Assembly: GCF_036077095.1 (NCBI RefSeq)
Contig: NZ_CP107960.1
Coordinates: forward strand, 2,232,001-2,296,000
Length of the DNA: 64,000 nt
Reading direction: 5' to 3'
From: Streptomyces sp. NBC_00376
GTDB lineage: Bacteria > Actinomycetota > Actinomycetes > Streptomycetales > Streptomycetaceae
Of the stretch, positions 19,784-27,752 are shown one piece after another. How positions within the stretch are numbered: the stretch's first letter is position 1; each line of letters starts with the position of its first letter. Made by a program: the position numbers and the translations under genes. The notes below the pieces were generated by a model, which made no database searches, was not told the origin of the DNA, and saw only the letters and a program-made list of their open reading frames with translations.

Positions 19784-21162
19784 TGGTCCGCCCCCTCGTG
19801 CGCGTCGGTGTCGTCGGCGTCAGTCTCGTCGGTCTCCGCTGCGTCCGCGGGCTCGGCCGGTTCGACCGGCTCGTAGACCAGCACCGCACGGTTGTCGGGG
19901 CGCAGCTGGGCCTTGGCGGCTGCCTGGACCTCCTCCGCGGACACGTCGAGCACCCGCTGAACGGCGGTCAGGGCGAGCTGCGGGTCGCCGAACAGCACGG
20001 CGAACCGGCACAGTTCGTCGGCGCGGCCGGCGACCGTACCGAGGCGGTCCAGCCACTCGCGCTCCAACTGGGCCTGCGCGCGCTCCATTTCCTCGGGCGT
20101 GGGGCCCTCGGCGGCGAACCGGGCGAGCTCCTCGTCGACCGCGGCCTCGACCTGCGGCACCTCGACGCCACCGGACATCTTGACGTCCAGCCAGCCCAGC
20201 GAGGGCGCACCGGCCAGCCGCAGCAGTCCGAACCCGGCCGCCACGGCCGTACGGTCACGGCGCACCAGGCGGTTGTGCAGCCGCGACGACTCGCCGCCGC
20301 CGAGCACGGTCAGCGCGAGGTCCGCCGCGTCGCACTCGCGGGTGCCGTCGTGCGGCAGCCGGTAGGCGGCCATCAGCGCGCGCGCCGGGACCTCCTCGCG
20401 CACCTCCTCGCGCAACTGCTCGCCGATGATCGCCGGGAGCGTGCCGTCGCGCGGCGGCTGCTTGCCGTCGTGGGACGGGATGGAGCCGAAGTACTTCTCG
20501 ATCCAGGCGAGGGTCTGCTCGGGGTCGATGTCGCCGACGACCGAGAGCACCGCGTTGTTCGGCGCGTAGTACGTCCGGAAGAAGGTGCGCGCGTCCTCCA
20601 GGGTCGCGGCGTCCAGGTCGGCCATCGAGCCGATCGGGGTGTGGTGGTACGGGTGACCCTCGGGGTAGGCCAGTGCCGTCAGCTTCTCGAACGCCGTGCC
20701 GTAGGGGACGTTGTCGTAACGCTGGCGGCGCTCGTTCTTGACGACGTCGCGCTGGTTCTCCATGGACTCCTCGTCGAGCGCGGCGAGCAGCGAGCCCATC
20801 CGGTCGGCCTCGAGCCACAGGGCCAGCTCCAGCTGGTGCGTGGGCATGGTCTCGAAATAGTTGGTGCGCTCGAAGCTGGTGGTCCCGTTGAGCGAGCCGC
20901 CGGCCCCCTGCACCAGCTCGAAGTGGCCGTTCCCCTTGACCTGGCCGGAGCCCTGGAACATCAGGTGCTCGAAGAGGTGAGCCAGCCCCGTGCGCCCCTT
21001 TACCTCGTGGCGCGAGCCGACGTCGTACCAGAGGCAGACCGCGGCGACCGGGGTCAGATGGTCCTCGGAGAGCACCACGCGCAGGCCGTTGGCCAGGCGG
21101 TGCTCGGTCGCTGTCAAGCCGCCGGAGCCGGCCTGAGCGGTGGCCGTGTGACCCATGGGCAT
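19780..21162 (-). CDS. M16 family zinc peptidase, catalytic subunit
   Basis: A 460-residue zinc-dependent processing peptidase. The inverted zinc motif HLFEH sits in GLAHLFEHLMFQGS near residue 60, with the distal Glu ligand about 75 residues later in ENQRDVVKNERRQR. The M16_C domain follows, and the last roughly 30 residues are acidic (Glu/Asp/Thr-rich). The ATG at 21162 has GAAGGGA five bases before it; an ATG two codons later is possible. It is divergent from parC with 270 bp between them. It pairs with the inactive homologue directly downstream. Confidence 0.93.
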   Translation of the reverse strand: MPMGHTATAQAGSGGLTATEHRLANGLRVVLSEDHLTPVAAVCLWYDVGSRHEVKGRTGLAHLFEHLMFQGSGQVKGNGHFELVQGAGGSLNGTTSFERTNYFETMPTHQLELALWLEADRMGSLLAALDEESMENQRDVVKNERRQRYDNVPYGTAFEKLTALAYPEGHPYHHTPIGSMADLDAATLEDARTFFRTYYAPNNAVLSVVGDIDPEQTLAWIEKYFGSIPSHDGKQPPRDGTLPAIIGEQLREEVREEVPARALMAAYRLPHDGTRECDAADLALTVLGGGESSRLHNRLVRRDRTAVAAGFGLLRLAGAPSLGWLDVKMSGGVEVPQVEAAVDEELARFAAEGPTPEEMERAQAQLEREWLDRLGTVAGRADELCRFAVLFGDPQLALTAVQRVLDVSAEEVQAAAKAQLRPDNRAVLVYEPVEPAEPADAAETDETDADDTDAHEGADQ

Positions 21163-21432
21163 GTACGTCCCTTCGATCGCGATACTGGATTTCCTGCGAG
21201 ACCTGCCACTTTAGGCAAGCGCACGGACCCCTGGCGAAGTTCCCGTAACGCGGAAGTTCGCATGAAAGAGGGGCGCATCCCCCGCTCGGCGGGGCGCGAA
21301 AGCGCCTCGGCCGGGGCCCGGAACGCCTCTTGGGACGGGTCGAGGTCGGCGATGTCAGTACGGCGGTCCACAATGGTCGGCGTCAGAACCTGAGGTTGCC
21401 CGAACAGAATCCGTGAAGGAGTCGCAGCAGCG

Positions 21433-23883
21433 ATGGCCCGCCGCAGCACGAAGACCCCGCCGCCGGACGACTTCGAGGAGAAGATCCTCGACATCGACGT
21501 CGTCGACGAAATGCAGGGCTCCTTCCTCGAGTACGCGTACTCGGTGATCTACTCACGGGCCCTGCCCGACGCCCGCGACGGCATGAAGCCGGTGCACCGC
21601 CGCATCGTGTACCAGATGAACGAGATGGGCCTGCGCCCCGATCGCGGCTTCGTGAAGTGCGCCCGCGTCGTCGGCGAGGTCATGGGCAAGTTGCACCCGC
21701 ACGGGGATGCGTCGATCTACGACGCGCTGGTCCGTCTGGCGCAGCCGTTCTCCATGCGGCTCCCCCTGGTCGACGGCCACGGCAACTTCGGCTCGCTCGG
21801 AAACGACGACCCGCCGGCCGCCATGCGGTACACCGAGTGCCGGATGGCCGACGCGACGTCACTGATGACGGAGTCGATCGACGAGGACACCGTCGCTTTC
21901 CAGTCGAATTACGACGGCCAGGAGACGGAACCGACCGTTCTCCCCGCCGCGTACCCGAACCTCCTGGTCAACGGGTCGTCCGGGATCGCGGTCGGCATGG
22001 CGACCAACATGCCGCCGCACAACCTGGGCGAGGTCATCGCCGCCGCCCGGCACCTGATCAAGCATCCGGGCGCGGACCTGGAGACCCTGATGCGGTTCGT
22101 GCCGGGTCCCGACCTGCCCACCGGCGGCCGGATCGTGGGCCTGGGCGGCATCAAGGACGCGTACGCCCGCGGCCGCGGCACGTTCAAGATCCGTGCGACC
22201 GTCTCGGTGGAGAACGTGACGGCCCGCCGCAAGGGCCTGGTCGTCACCGAACTGCCCTTCACCGTCGGCCCGGAGAAGGTGATCGCCAAGATCAAGGACC
22301 TGGTCTCGGCGAAGAAGCTCCAGGGCATCGCGGACGTGAAGGACCTGACCGACCGCGAGCACGGCCTGCGCCTGGTCATCGAGGTGAAGAACGGCTTCGT
22401 GCCGGAAGCAGTGCTGGAGCAGCTCTACAAGCTGACGCCGATGGAGGAGTCCTTCGGCATCAACAATGTGGCGCTGGTCGACGGGCAGCCGCTCACGCTG
22501 GGGCTCAAGGAGCTCCTGGAGGTCTATCTCGACCACCGCTTCGACGTGGTGCGTCGGCGCAGCGAGTTCCGCCGGGGCAAGCGCCGCGACCGGCTGCATC
22601 TGGTCGAGGGCCTGCTCGTCGCGCTGATCGACATCGACGAGGTCATCCGGATCATCCGGTCCAGTGACAACTCGGCGCAGGCGAAGGAGCGGCTCGTCGA
22701 GCACTTCTCGCTGAGCGAGATCCAGACGCAGTACATCCTGGACACCCCGCTGCGCCGGCTGACCCGCTTCGACCGGATCGAGCTGGAGAGCGAGCGGGAT
22801 CGGCTCAACGGCGAGATCGAGGCGCTGACCGCCATCCTCGAATCGGACACCGAGCTGCGCAAGCTGGTCTCCTCGGAACTGGCCGCGGTCGCCAAGAAGT
22901 TCGGCACCGACCGTCGTACGGTGCTGCTGGAGTCGGCCGGTGCGCAGGTCGCCTCGGTGCCGCTGGAGGTCGCGGACGACCCGTGCCGGGTGCTGCTGTC
23001 CTCGACCGGCCTGCTGGCCCGTACCGCCAATGACGAGCCGATCGTGCTCGCCGAGGACGCCAAGCGTTCCAAGCACGATGTGATCGTGTCGGCGGTGCCG
23101 GCGACGGCCCGCGGCGATGTGGGCGTGGTGACGTCGAAGGGCCGGCTGCTGCGGCTCACGGTGATCGATCTGCCCCAGCTGCCGGACACCCATGCGGCGC
23201 CCAATCTGTCGGGCGGGGCGATGATCGCCGAGTTCCTCACGCTGGAGAGCGACGAGTCCGTCGTCTGCCTCACCACGCTCGACGAGGCCTCCCCCGGGCT
23301 GGCGATCGGCACCCTTCAGGGGGTCGTCAAGCGGGTGGTGCCGGACTACCCGGCCAACAAGGACGAGCTGGAGGTCATCGCCCTCAAGGACGGGGACCGG
23401 ATCGTCGGCGCCGCCGAGCTGCGGACCGGCGAGGAGGATCTGGTCTTCATCACGTCCGACGCGCAGCTGCTGCGCTACCCGGCGGCGCAGGTGCGGCCGC
23501 AGGGCCGTCCCGCCGGTGGCATGGCGGGGGTCAAGCTCACGGCGGACGCCGAGGTGATCTCGTTCACGGCAGTGGATCCGGCTGCGGACGCGGTGGTGTT
23601 CACCGTCGCGGGCTCGCACGGCACGCTGGACGACTCGGTGCTGACGTGCAAGCTCACCCCGTTCGACCAGTACCCGCGCAAGGGCCGGGCCACCGGTGGG
23701 GTGCGCTGCCAGCGGTTCCTCAAGGGCGAGGACGTCCTGGTGTTCGGCTGGGCGGGTGCGACGCCCGCCCGCGCCGCTCAGGAGAACGGCACGCCGAGCG
23801 AGCTGCCGGAGCCGGACCCGCGGCGCGACGGTTCGGGGACGCCGCTGGCCAAGCCGGTCGCGGTGGTGGCCGGACCGGTGTAG
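21433..23883 (+). CDS. parC: DNA topoisomerase IV subunit A
   Basis: The DNA-cleaving subunit of the second type IIA topoisomerase, which decatenates chromosomes together with ParE (32682-34802 here). The 816-residue protein has the breakage-reunion domain with catalytic Tyr133 in AAMRYTECRM, the quinolone-region stretch HPHGDASIYDALVRL, and a C-terminal beta-pinwheel part from about residue 500 with GyrA-box-like repeats such as VVTSKGRLLRLTV. The Ser normally found two residues after HPHGD is present. GAAGGAG precedes the ATG. It converges on the cobW-type gene only 30 bp away. Confidence 0.95.
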   Translation: MARRSTKTPPPDDFEEKILDIDVVDEMQGSFLEYAYSVIYSRALPDARDGMKPVHRRIVYQMNEMGLRPDRGFVKCARVVGEVMGKLHPHGDASIYDALVRLAQPFSMRLPLVDGHGNFGSLGNDDPPAAMRYTECRMADATSLMTESIDEDTVAFQSNYDGQETEPTVLPAAYPNLLVNGSSGIAVGMATNMPPHNLGEVIAAARHLIKHPGADLETLMRFVPGPDLPTGGRIVGLGGIKDAYARGRGTFKIRATVSVENVTARRKGLVVTELPFTVGPEKVIAKIKDLVSAKKLQGIADVKDLTDREHGLRLVIEVKNGFVPEAVLEQLYKLTPMEESFGINNVALVDGQPLTLGLKELLEVYLDHRFDVVRRRSEFRRGKRRDRLHLVEGLLVALIDIDEVIRIIRSSDNSAQAKERLVEHFSLSEIQTQYILDTPLRRLTRFDRIELESERDRLNGEIEALTAILESDTELRKLVSSELAAVAKKFGTDRRTVLLESAGAQVASVPLEVADDPCRVLLSSTGLLARTANDEPIVLAEDAKRSKHDVIVSAVPATARGDVGVVTSKGRLLRLTVIDLPQLPDTHAAPNLSGGAMIAEFLTLESDESVVCLTTLDEASPGLAIGTLQGVVKRVVPDYPANKDELEVIALKDGDRIVGAAELRTGEEDLVFITSDAQLLRYPAAQVRPQGRPAGGMAGVKLTADAEVISFTAVDPAADAVVFTVAGSHGTLDDSVLTCKLTPFDQYPRKGRATGGVRCQRFLKGEDVLVFGWAGATPARAAQENGTPSELPEPDPRRDGSGTPLAKPVAVVAGPV

Positions 23884-23913
23884 CAGGCCGGCCGGGCGGC
23901 GCGTGGCGGAGTG

Positions 23914-25032
23914 CTACGCGTCGCCCGGTCGGTCCGGCTGTTGTACGTACCGCAGGACGCCCCACATGCTTCGCTCATGTGCGGCGTCCTGCGTCGCGTC
24001 CGGGCATGGTGCGGCACTCTCGCGGCAGTCGGCGAGCTCCTTGTGCAGGGCGTCCGGGGCGATGCCCGAGCCGATCAGCACCAGCTGGGTCCGGCGTGGC
24101 TCGTCGCGCTTCCAGGGCTGTGGGTCGAACCGCAGGAACCTGCCGACCGCGTGCAGGACGTACTTGTTGGCCCGGTCGCCCACGCCGAAGTCGACGAATC
24201 CCTTGATCCGGTAGAGGCCCTGCGGCCGGGAGTCGAGAAACTCCATCAGGCGGCGGGGGTTCATCGGCACGTCCGCGGTGAAGGACACGCTGTCGTACGC
24301 GGCGTGCAGGTGGTGCTCGTGCCCGTCCCCGCCCTCTTCTTCTTCGCTCCGGTCCCGGAGCAGATCCTCGAAGGTGAGCTGACGTACCTTCTCCTCGCCG
24401 TCCGGCCGCAGCGCCGGATCGAAGAGCAGCTGGGGGTCGATGCGTCCGTACGCGGCACCGATGACGGCCGCCGCGCCGCCGGGGGCACCCGCCGCGGCGA
24501 TGACGTCCCGGATGCGGGTCTGTTCCTCGCTCCCGATCCGGTCGGTCTTGTTCAGCACGACGAGGTCGGCGACGGCGAGATGGCGGTCGACCTCCGGATG
24601 ACGGTCCCGGGTGGCCTCGAACTCGGCGGCGTCGACGACCTCGACCAGTCCCCCGTACACGATGTGCGGATTCTCGCTGGCCAGGATCATGCGCAGGAGT
24701 TCCTGCGGTTCGGCCAGTCCACTGGCCTCGATCACGATCACGTCCAGACGGGCGGCGGGCCCGGTCAGTGTCTCCAGGAAGGTGTCGAGTTCACTCGCGT
24801 CGACCGCGCAGCACAGGCAGCCGTTGCCCAGCGAGACCGTGGAGCCGACCTGTCCGGAGACCGTCATGGCGTCGATCTCGATGGAGCCGAAGTCGTTGAC
24901 GATCACACCGATCCGGTTTCCGGCGCGGTTGCGCAGGAGATGGTTGAGCAAGGTCGTCTTGCCCGACCCCAGGAACCCCGCAAGGACGATGACCGGGATC
25001 TGCTGCTTGCGGGGTGGGGACGTCGGGTTCAA
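23914..25032 (-). CDS. CobW/COG0523 family GTPase, putative metallochaperone
   Basis: A 372-residue GTPase of the G3E family that supplies metal (often zinc or cobalt) to client proteins. The P-loop GFLGSGKT is at residues 19-26, the metal-binding GCLCC at 71-75, and the base-specificity motif NKTD near residue 160. A His-rich insert (HEHHLH) near residue 245 precedes the CobW_C domain. The start is a TTG with GAGAGG six bases upstream; no ATG or GTG fits. It lies 21 bp downstream of citrate synthase 2 and is probably in its operon. The last 25 codons overlap a strong hairpin (23951-23993) that would terminate parC. Confidence 0.9.
   Translation of the reverse strand: MNPTSPPRKQQIPVIVLAGFLGSGKTTLLNHLLRNRAGNRIGVIVNDFGSIEIDAMTVSGQVGSTVSLGNGCLCCAVDASELDTFLETLTGPAARLDVIVIEASGLAEPQELLRMILASENPHIVYGGLVEVVDAAEFEATRDRHPEVDRHLAVADLVVLNKTDRIGSEEQTRIRDVIAAAGAPGGAAAVIGAAYGRIDPQLLFDPALRPDGEEKVRQLTFEDLLRDRSEEEEGGDGHEHHLHAAYDSVSFTADVPMNPRRLMEFLDSRPQGLYRIKGFVDFGVGDRANKYVLHAVGRFLRFDPQPWKRDEPRRTQLVLIGSGIAPDALHKELADCRESAAPCPDATQDAAHERSMWGVLRYVQQPDRPGDA
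23951..23993 (+). terminator. parC terminator embedded in the 3' coding end of the cobW-type gene
   Basis: An 18-bp stem with one mismatch (23951-23968 with 23976-23993) and a seven-base loop CTTCGCT, starting 68 bp after the parC stop. It lies within the opposing reading frame, coding for part of the last residues of the CobW-type protein. Confidence 0.8.
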
Positions 25033-25053
25033 CTCGGACCTCTCTCGGGGACC

Positions 25054-26214
25054 TCAGGGCACGGGGACCGGCTGCGGCGGGGGCGTACCGACATAGCGGG
25101 CCGCCGGGCGGATGATCTTCGAGTCCTCCGCCTGCTCCAGGATATTGGCGCTCCAGCCGACCACCCTCGCCGCGCAGAACGTCGGTGTGAACATCTCGCG
25201 CGGCAGCCCGCACAGCTCCATGACGACCCCGGCGTAGAACTCCACGTTGGTGTGCAGCTCCCGGCCCGGCTTGAGCTCGGCGAGTATCGCCTCGACCTGG
25301 CGCTCGACCTCGACTGCGAAGTCGACCAGCGGGCCGCCGAAGCCCTGGGCGATGCCCCGCAGCATCCGCGAGCGGGGGTCCTCGGTGCGGTATACGGGGT
25401 GCCCGAAGCCCATGATCCGCTCGCCCGCGAGCACGCGTTCGCGGATCCAGCCGTCGATGCGGTCGGGGGTGCCGATGGCGTCCAGGGTGTCGAGCGCCCG
25501 GCTGGGCGCTCCGCCGTGCAGCGGTCCGGAGAGCGCGCCGACGGCCGCCACCAGGCAGGCCGCCATGTCGGCGCCGGTGGAGGCGACGACGCGGCCGGTG
25601 AACGTCGAGGCGTTGAAGCCGTGGTCGATGGTGGAGATCAGGTACTGCTCCACGGCCCTGGCGCGCGCGGGGTCCGGTTCCGAGCCGGTGAGCATGTAGA
25701 GGTAGTTGGCCGCATGGGGCAGGTCGTCGCGCGGCTCGACCGGTTCGAGGCCCCGGCCGAGGCGGTGCAGGGCGGTGAGCACGGTGGGAACGGCGGCGCA
25801 GGCGGCCAGGGCGTCGGCGCGGCGCCGGTCGGCATCGATGTCGTACACCGGCCGGAAGCCGGCCGAGGCGCCGAGGAGCGAGAGTGCGGTACGCAGACCG
25901 GCCAGGGGCCCGGAGGCGGCACCGGCGCGTGCGATGGCGGGCAGCGCCTCGCGCACCTCGGCGGGCAGCCGGCGCAGTGCGGCGGTGCGGGCGGCGAATT
26001 CGGTACGGGCCGCGGCGTCGGGCAGCGTGCCCTCGGACATCAGGTACCAGACGTCCTCGAAGCTGCGGACCTGTGCCAGCTCGATCGCCGAGTACTGCCG
26101 GTAGTGGTAGAAGCCCTCGCGCCCCCGGACATCGCCGAGGGCCGTGTCGGTGACGACGACGCCCGCGAGGCCTCGGGGTACGTCGAGCGGGGTTCCGCTG
26201 GTCATGGTCGGCAT
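25054..26214 (-). CDS. Citrate synthase 2 (citrate or 2-methylcitrate synthase)
   Basis: A 386-residue type I citrate synthase-fold enzyme that condenses an acyl-CoA with oxaloacetate. Catalytic His residues are in the LHGGAPSRALD segment and in GFGHPVYRTEDPR. The third catalytic position, Asp in NVDFY of most enzymes, is Glu here (NVEFYAG), worth checking by alignment. The length is that of the short bacterial or methylcitrate type rather than the main 430-residue enzyme. The ATG at 26214 has GGAGG five bases upstream. It shares a 110-bp divergent control region with the HTH-citrate synthase and is followed by the CobW-type gene. Confidence 0.9.
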   Translation of the reverse strand: MPTMTSGTPLDVPRGLAGVVVTDTALGDVRGREGFYHYRQYSAIELAQVRSFEDVWYLMSEGTLPDAAARTEFAARTAALRRLPAEVREALPAIARAGAASGPLAGLRTALSLLGASAGFRPVYDIDADRRRADALAACAAVPTVLTALHRLGRGLEPVEPRDDLPHAANYLYMLTGSEPDPARARAVEQYLISTIDHGFNASTFTGRVVASTGADMAACLVAAVGALSGPLHGGAPSRALDTLDAIGTPDRIDGWIRERVLAGERIMGFGHPVYRTEDPRSRMLRGIAQGFGGPLVDFAVEVERQVEAILAELKPGRELHTNVEFYAGVVMELCGLPREMFTPTFCAARVVGWSANILEQAEDSKIIRPAARYVGTPPPQPVPVP

Positions 26215-26251
26215 CTCTTCCTCCGTGAGCGTCCCGGCAGGTCTCAGTGGT

Positions 26252-26307
26252 ATTGATTTCGACCTTCCATGATTGACTTGAATCCTGTCAACATTGATTA
26301 AATCAAT
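26252..26307. promoter_or_regulatory. Repeated ATTGATT sites in the divergent citrate synthase promoter region
   Basis: ATTGATT occurs at 26252-26258 and 26293-26299, and its inverse AATCAAT at 26301-26307; the latter two form a 7-1-7 inverted repeat. ATTGACT at 26272-26278 is a near copy, and TTGACT (26273-26278) may serve as a -35 for the plus-strand gene, putting the inverted repeat over its -10. The only low-GC block here, it looks like an operator; the HTH-citrate synthase is the natural candidate binder (inference). Confidence 0.6.
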
Positions 26308-26324
26308 ATGGATACGGTGTCGGT

Positions 26325-27653
26325 ATGAAGGATCAAGCAGCTTCCGGCGACGGTCCGGAGGCGAAGGCTCCGCAGCGGCTGAGCACCCAGGAGGCGGCGG
26401 AACGCCTCGGGGTGAAGCCCGAGACGGTGTACGCGTACGTCAGCCGGGGCCAGCTCAGCAGCAGGCGCGCTCCGGGCGGACGCGGCAGCACGTTCGACGC
26501 CCGCGAGGTCGATGCGCTGGCCCGCCGCACGGCCCGCAGGCTCCCCTCCCCCGCCACCGGCGACCTGGTCTTCCGCACCGGCATCACGCTGATCGAGGAC
26601 GACCGCTACTACTTCCGCGGGGTCGACGCGGTCGAGCTGGCCCGGCGGTACGCCTACGAGGAGGTCGCCGAGTGGCTCTGGACCGGCGAGCTGCGGCCCG
26701 GCGTCCGCTTCACGGCACCGGCCGAGGCGCTGGCCGCGGCGCGCCGGGCGGTCGACGCGCTGCCCGTGCACAGCGGCTCGACGGACCGGTTGCGGGTGGC
26801 GGTGGTCGCCTCGTCGACCGCCGATCCGCTCCGGTTCGACCTCTCGCACGAAGCGGTGCTCGCCGCCGCGCGGAGCCTCGTTCCGACCCTGGTCGGCGCA
26901 CTGCCCCCGGCCGCAGGCGCACCGTCGGCGGCCGGCGAATCCGAGGAGCGGGCGGAGGGGAACGGCGCCGGACTGGCCCGGCAGCTGTGGCCGAAACTCA
27001 CCCCCCGGCCGGCCGATGAACCGTCGCTCGCCGCGCTGGACACCGCCCTCGCCCTGCTGATCGACCACGACCTCGCGGCCTCGACGCTGGCCGCCAGGGT
27101 CGCCGCATCCGCCCGCGCCCATCCGTACGCGGTGGTCTCCGCGGGCCTCGGAGTCCTGGAGGGCCAGCTGCACGGGGCGGCGAGCGGGCTGGCGCACCGG
27201 ATGCTGACCGAGGTCCTGGAGCGGGGCAGCGCCGTGCCGGTGGTCGCGGACCATCTCCGTACCGGACGCAGGGTGCCCGGACTCGGCCACCGGCTCTACA
27301 CCACCGAGGACCCGCGGGCGCAGGCGCTGTTCGCCCTGCTCGCCCAGGTGCCGCAGGCGGCCGCGGCGCTGGCGGCCGCACGTGACGTGGTCGCCACGAC
27401 GGCCCGGCACGCTCCCCTGCACGCCAATGTCGACCTGGCGCTCGCCGTGCTCTCGGTCTCCTGCGGCATGTCCGCCGAGGCCGGCGAGACGGTGTTCGCG
27501 GTGTCCCGCACGGCCGGCTGGATCGCCCACGCCCTGGAGGAGTACGGCGAACGGCCCCTGCGGATGCGCCCCAGCGGCCAGTACGGCGGGCCCCGCCCGC
27601 CTCAGCCGCTGCCCGACGCCGGCGCCACCGCCATGGGTGAGCCGCCGGGATAG
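26325..27653 (+). CDS. Citrate synthase with N-terminal DNA-binding helix-turn-helix domain
   Basis: A 442-residue protein. Residues about 18-65 are an excisionase/MerR-type helix-turn-helix (LSTQEAAERLGVKPETVYAYVSRG, described in part), and about 75-430 a citrate synthase domain. The catalytic His positions are retained in QLHGAASGLAHR and GLGHRLYTTEDPRA and the Asp in HANVDLALA, so activity is possible. A long Ala/Gly/Glu insert lies near residues 195-225. No ribosome binding site precedes the ATG, suggesting a leaderless or near-leaderless message. It may act as an enzyme, a regulator sensing its own substrates, or both; this dual role is inference. Confidence 0.9.
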   Translation: MKDQAASGDGPEAKAPQRLSTQEAAERLGVKPETVYAYVSRGQLSSRRAPGGRGSTFDAREVDALARRTARRLPSPATGDLVFRTGITLIEDDRYYFRGVDAVELARRYAYEEVAEWLWTGELRPGVRFTAPAEALAAARRAVDALPVHSGSTDRLRVAVVASSTADPLRFDLSHEAVLAAARSLVPTLVGALPPAAGAPSAAGESEERAEGNGAGLARQLWPKLTPRPADEPSLAALDTALALLIDHDLAASTLAARVAASARAHPYAVVSAGLGVLEGQLHGAASGLAHRMLTEVLERGSAVPVVADHLRTGRRVPGLGHRLYTTEDPRAQALFALLAQVPQAAAALAAARDVVATTARHAPLHANVDLALAVLSVSCGMSAEAGETVFAVSRTAGWIAHALEEYGERPLRMRPSGQYGGPRPPQPLPDAGATAMGEPPG

Positions 27654-27752
27654 ACGGTCCGCGGGAAAGCACACGAAAGCGGACTCCGGGAGGAGGCACT
27701 CCGAGAAGCGGGCTCCGGAGGTTCCTGGAGGGGAATTTCGGAAAGCACCGGA

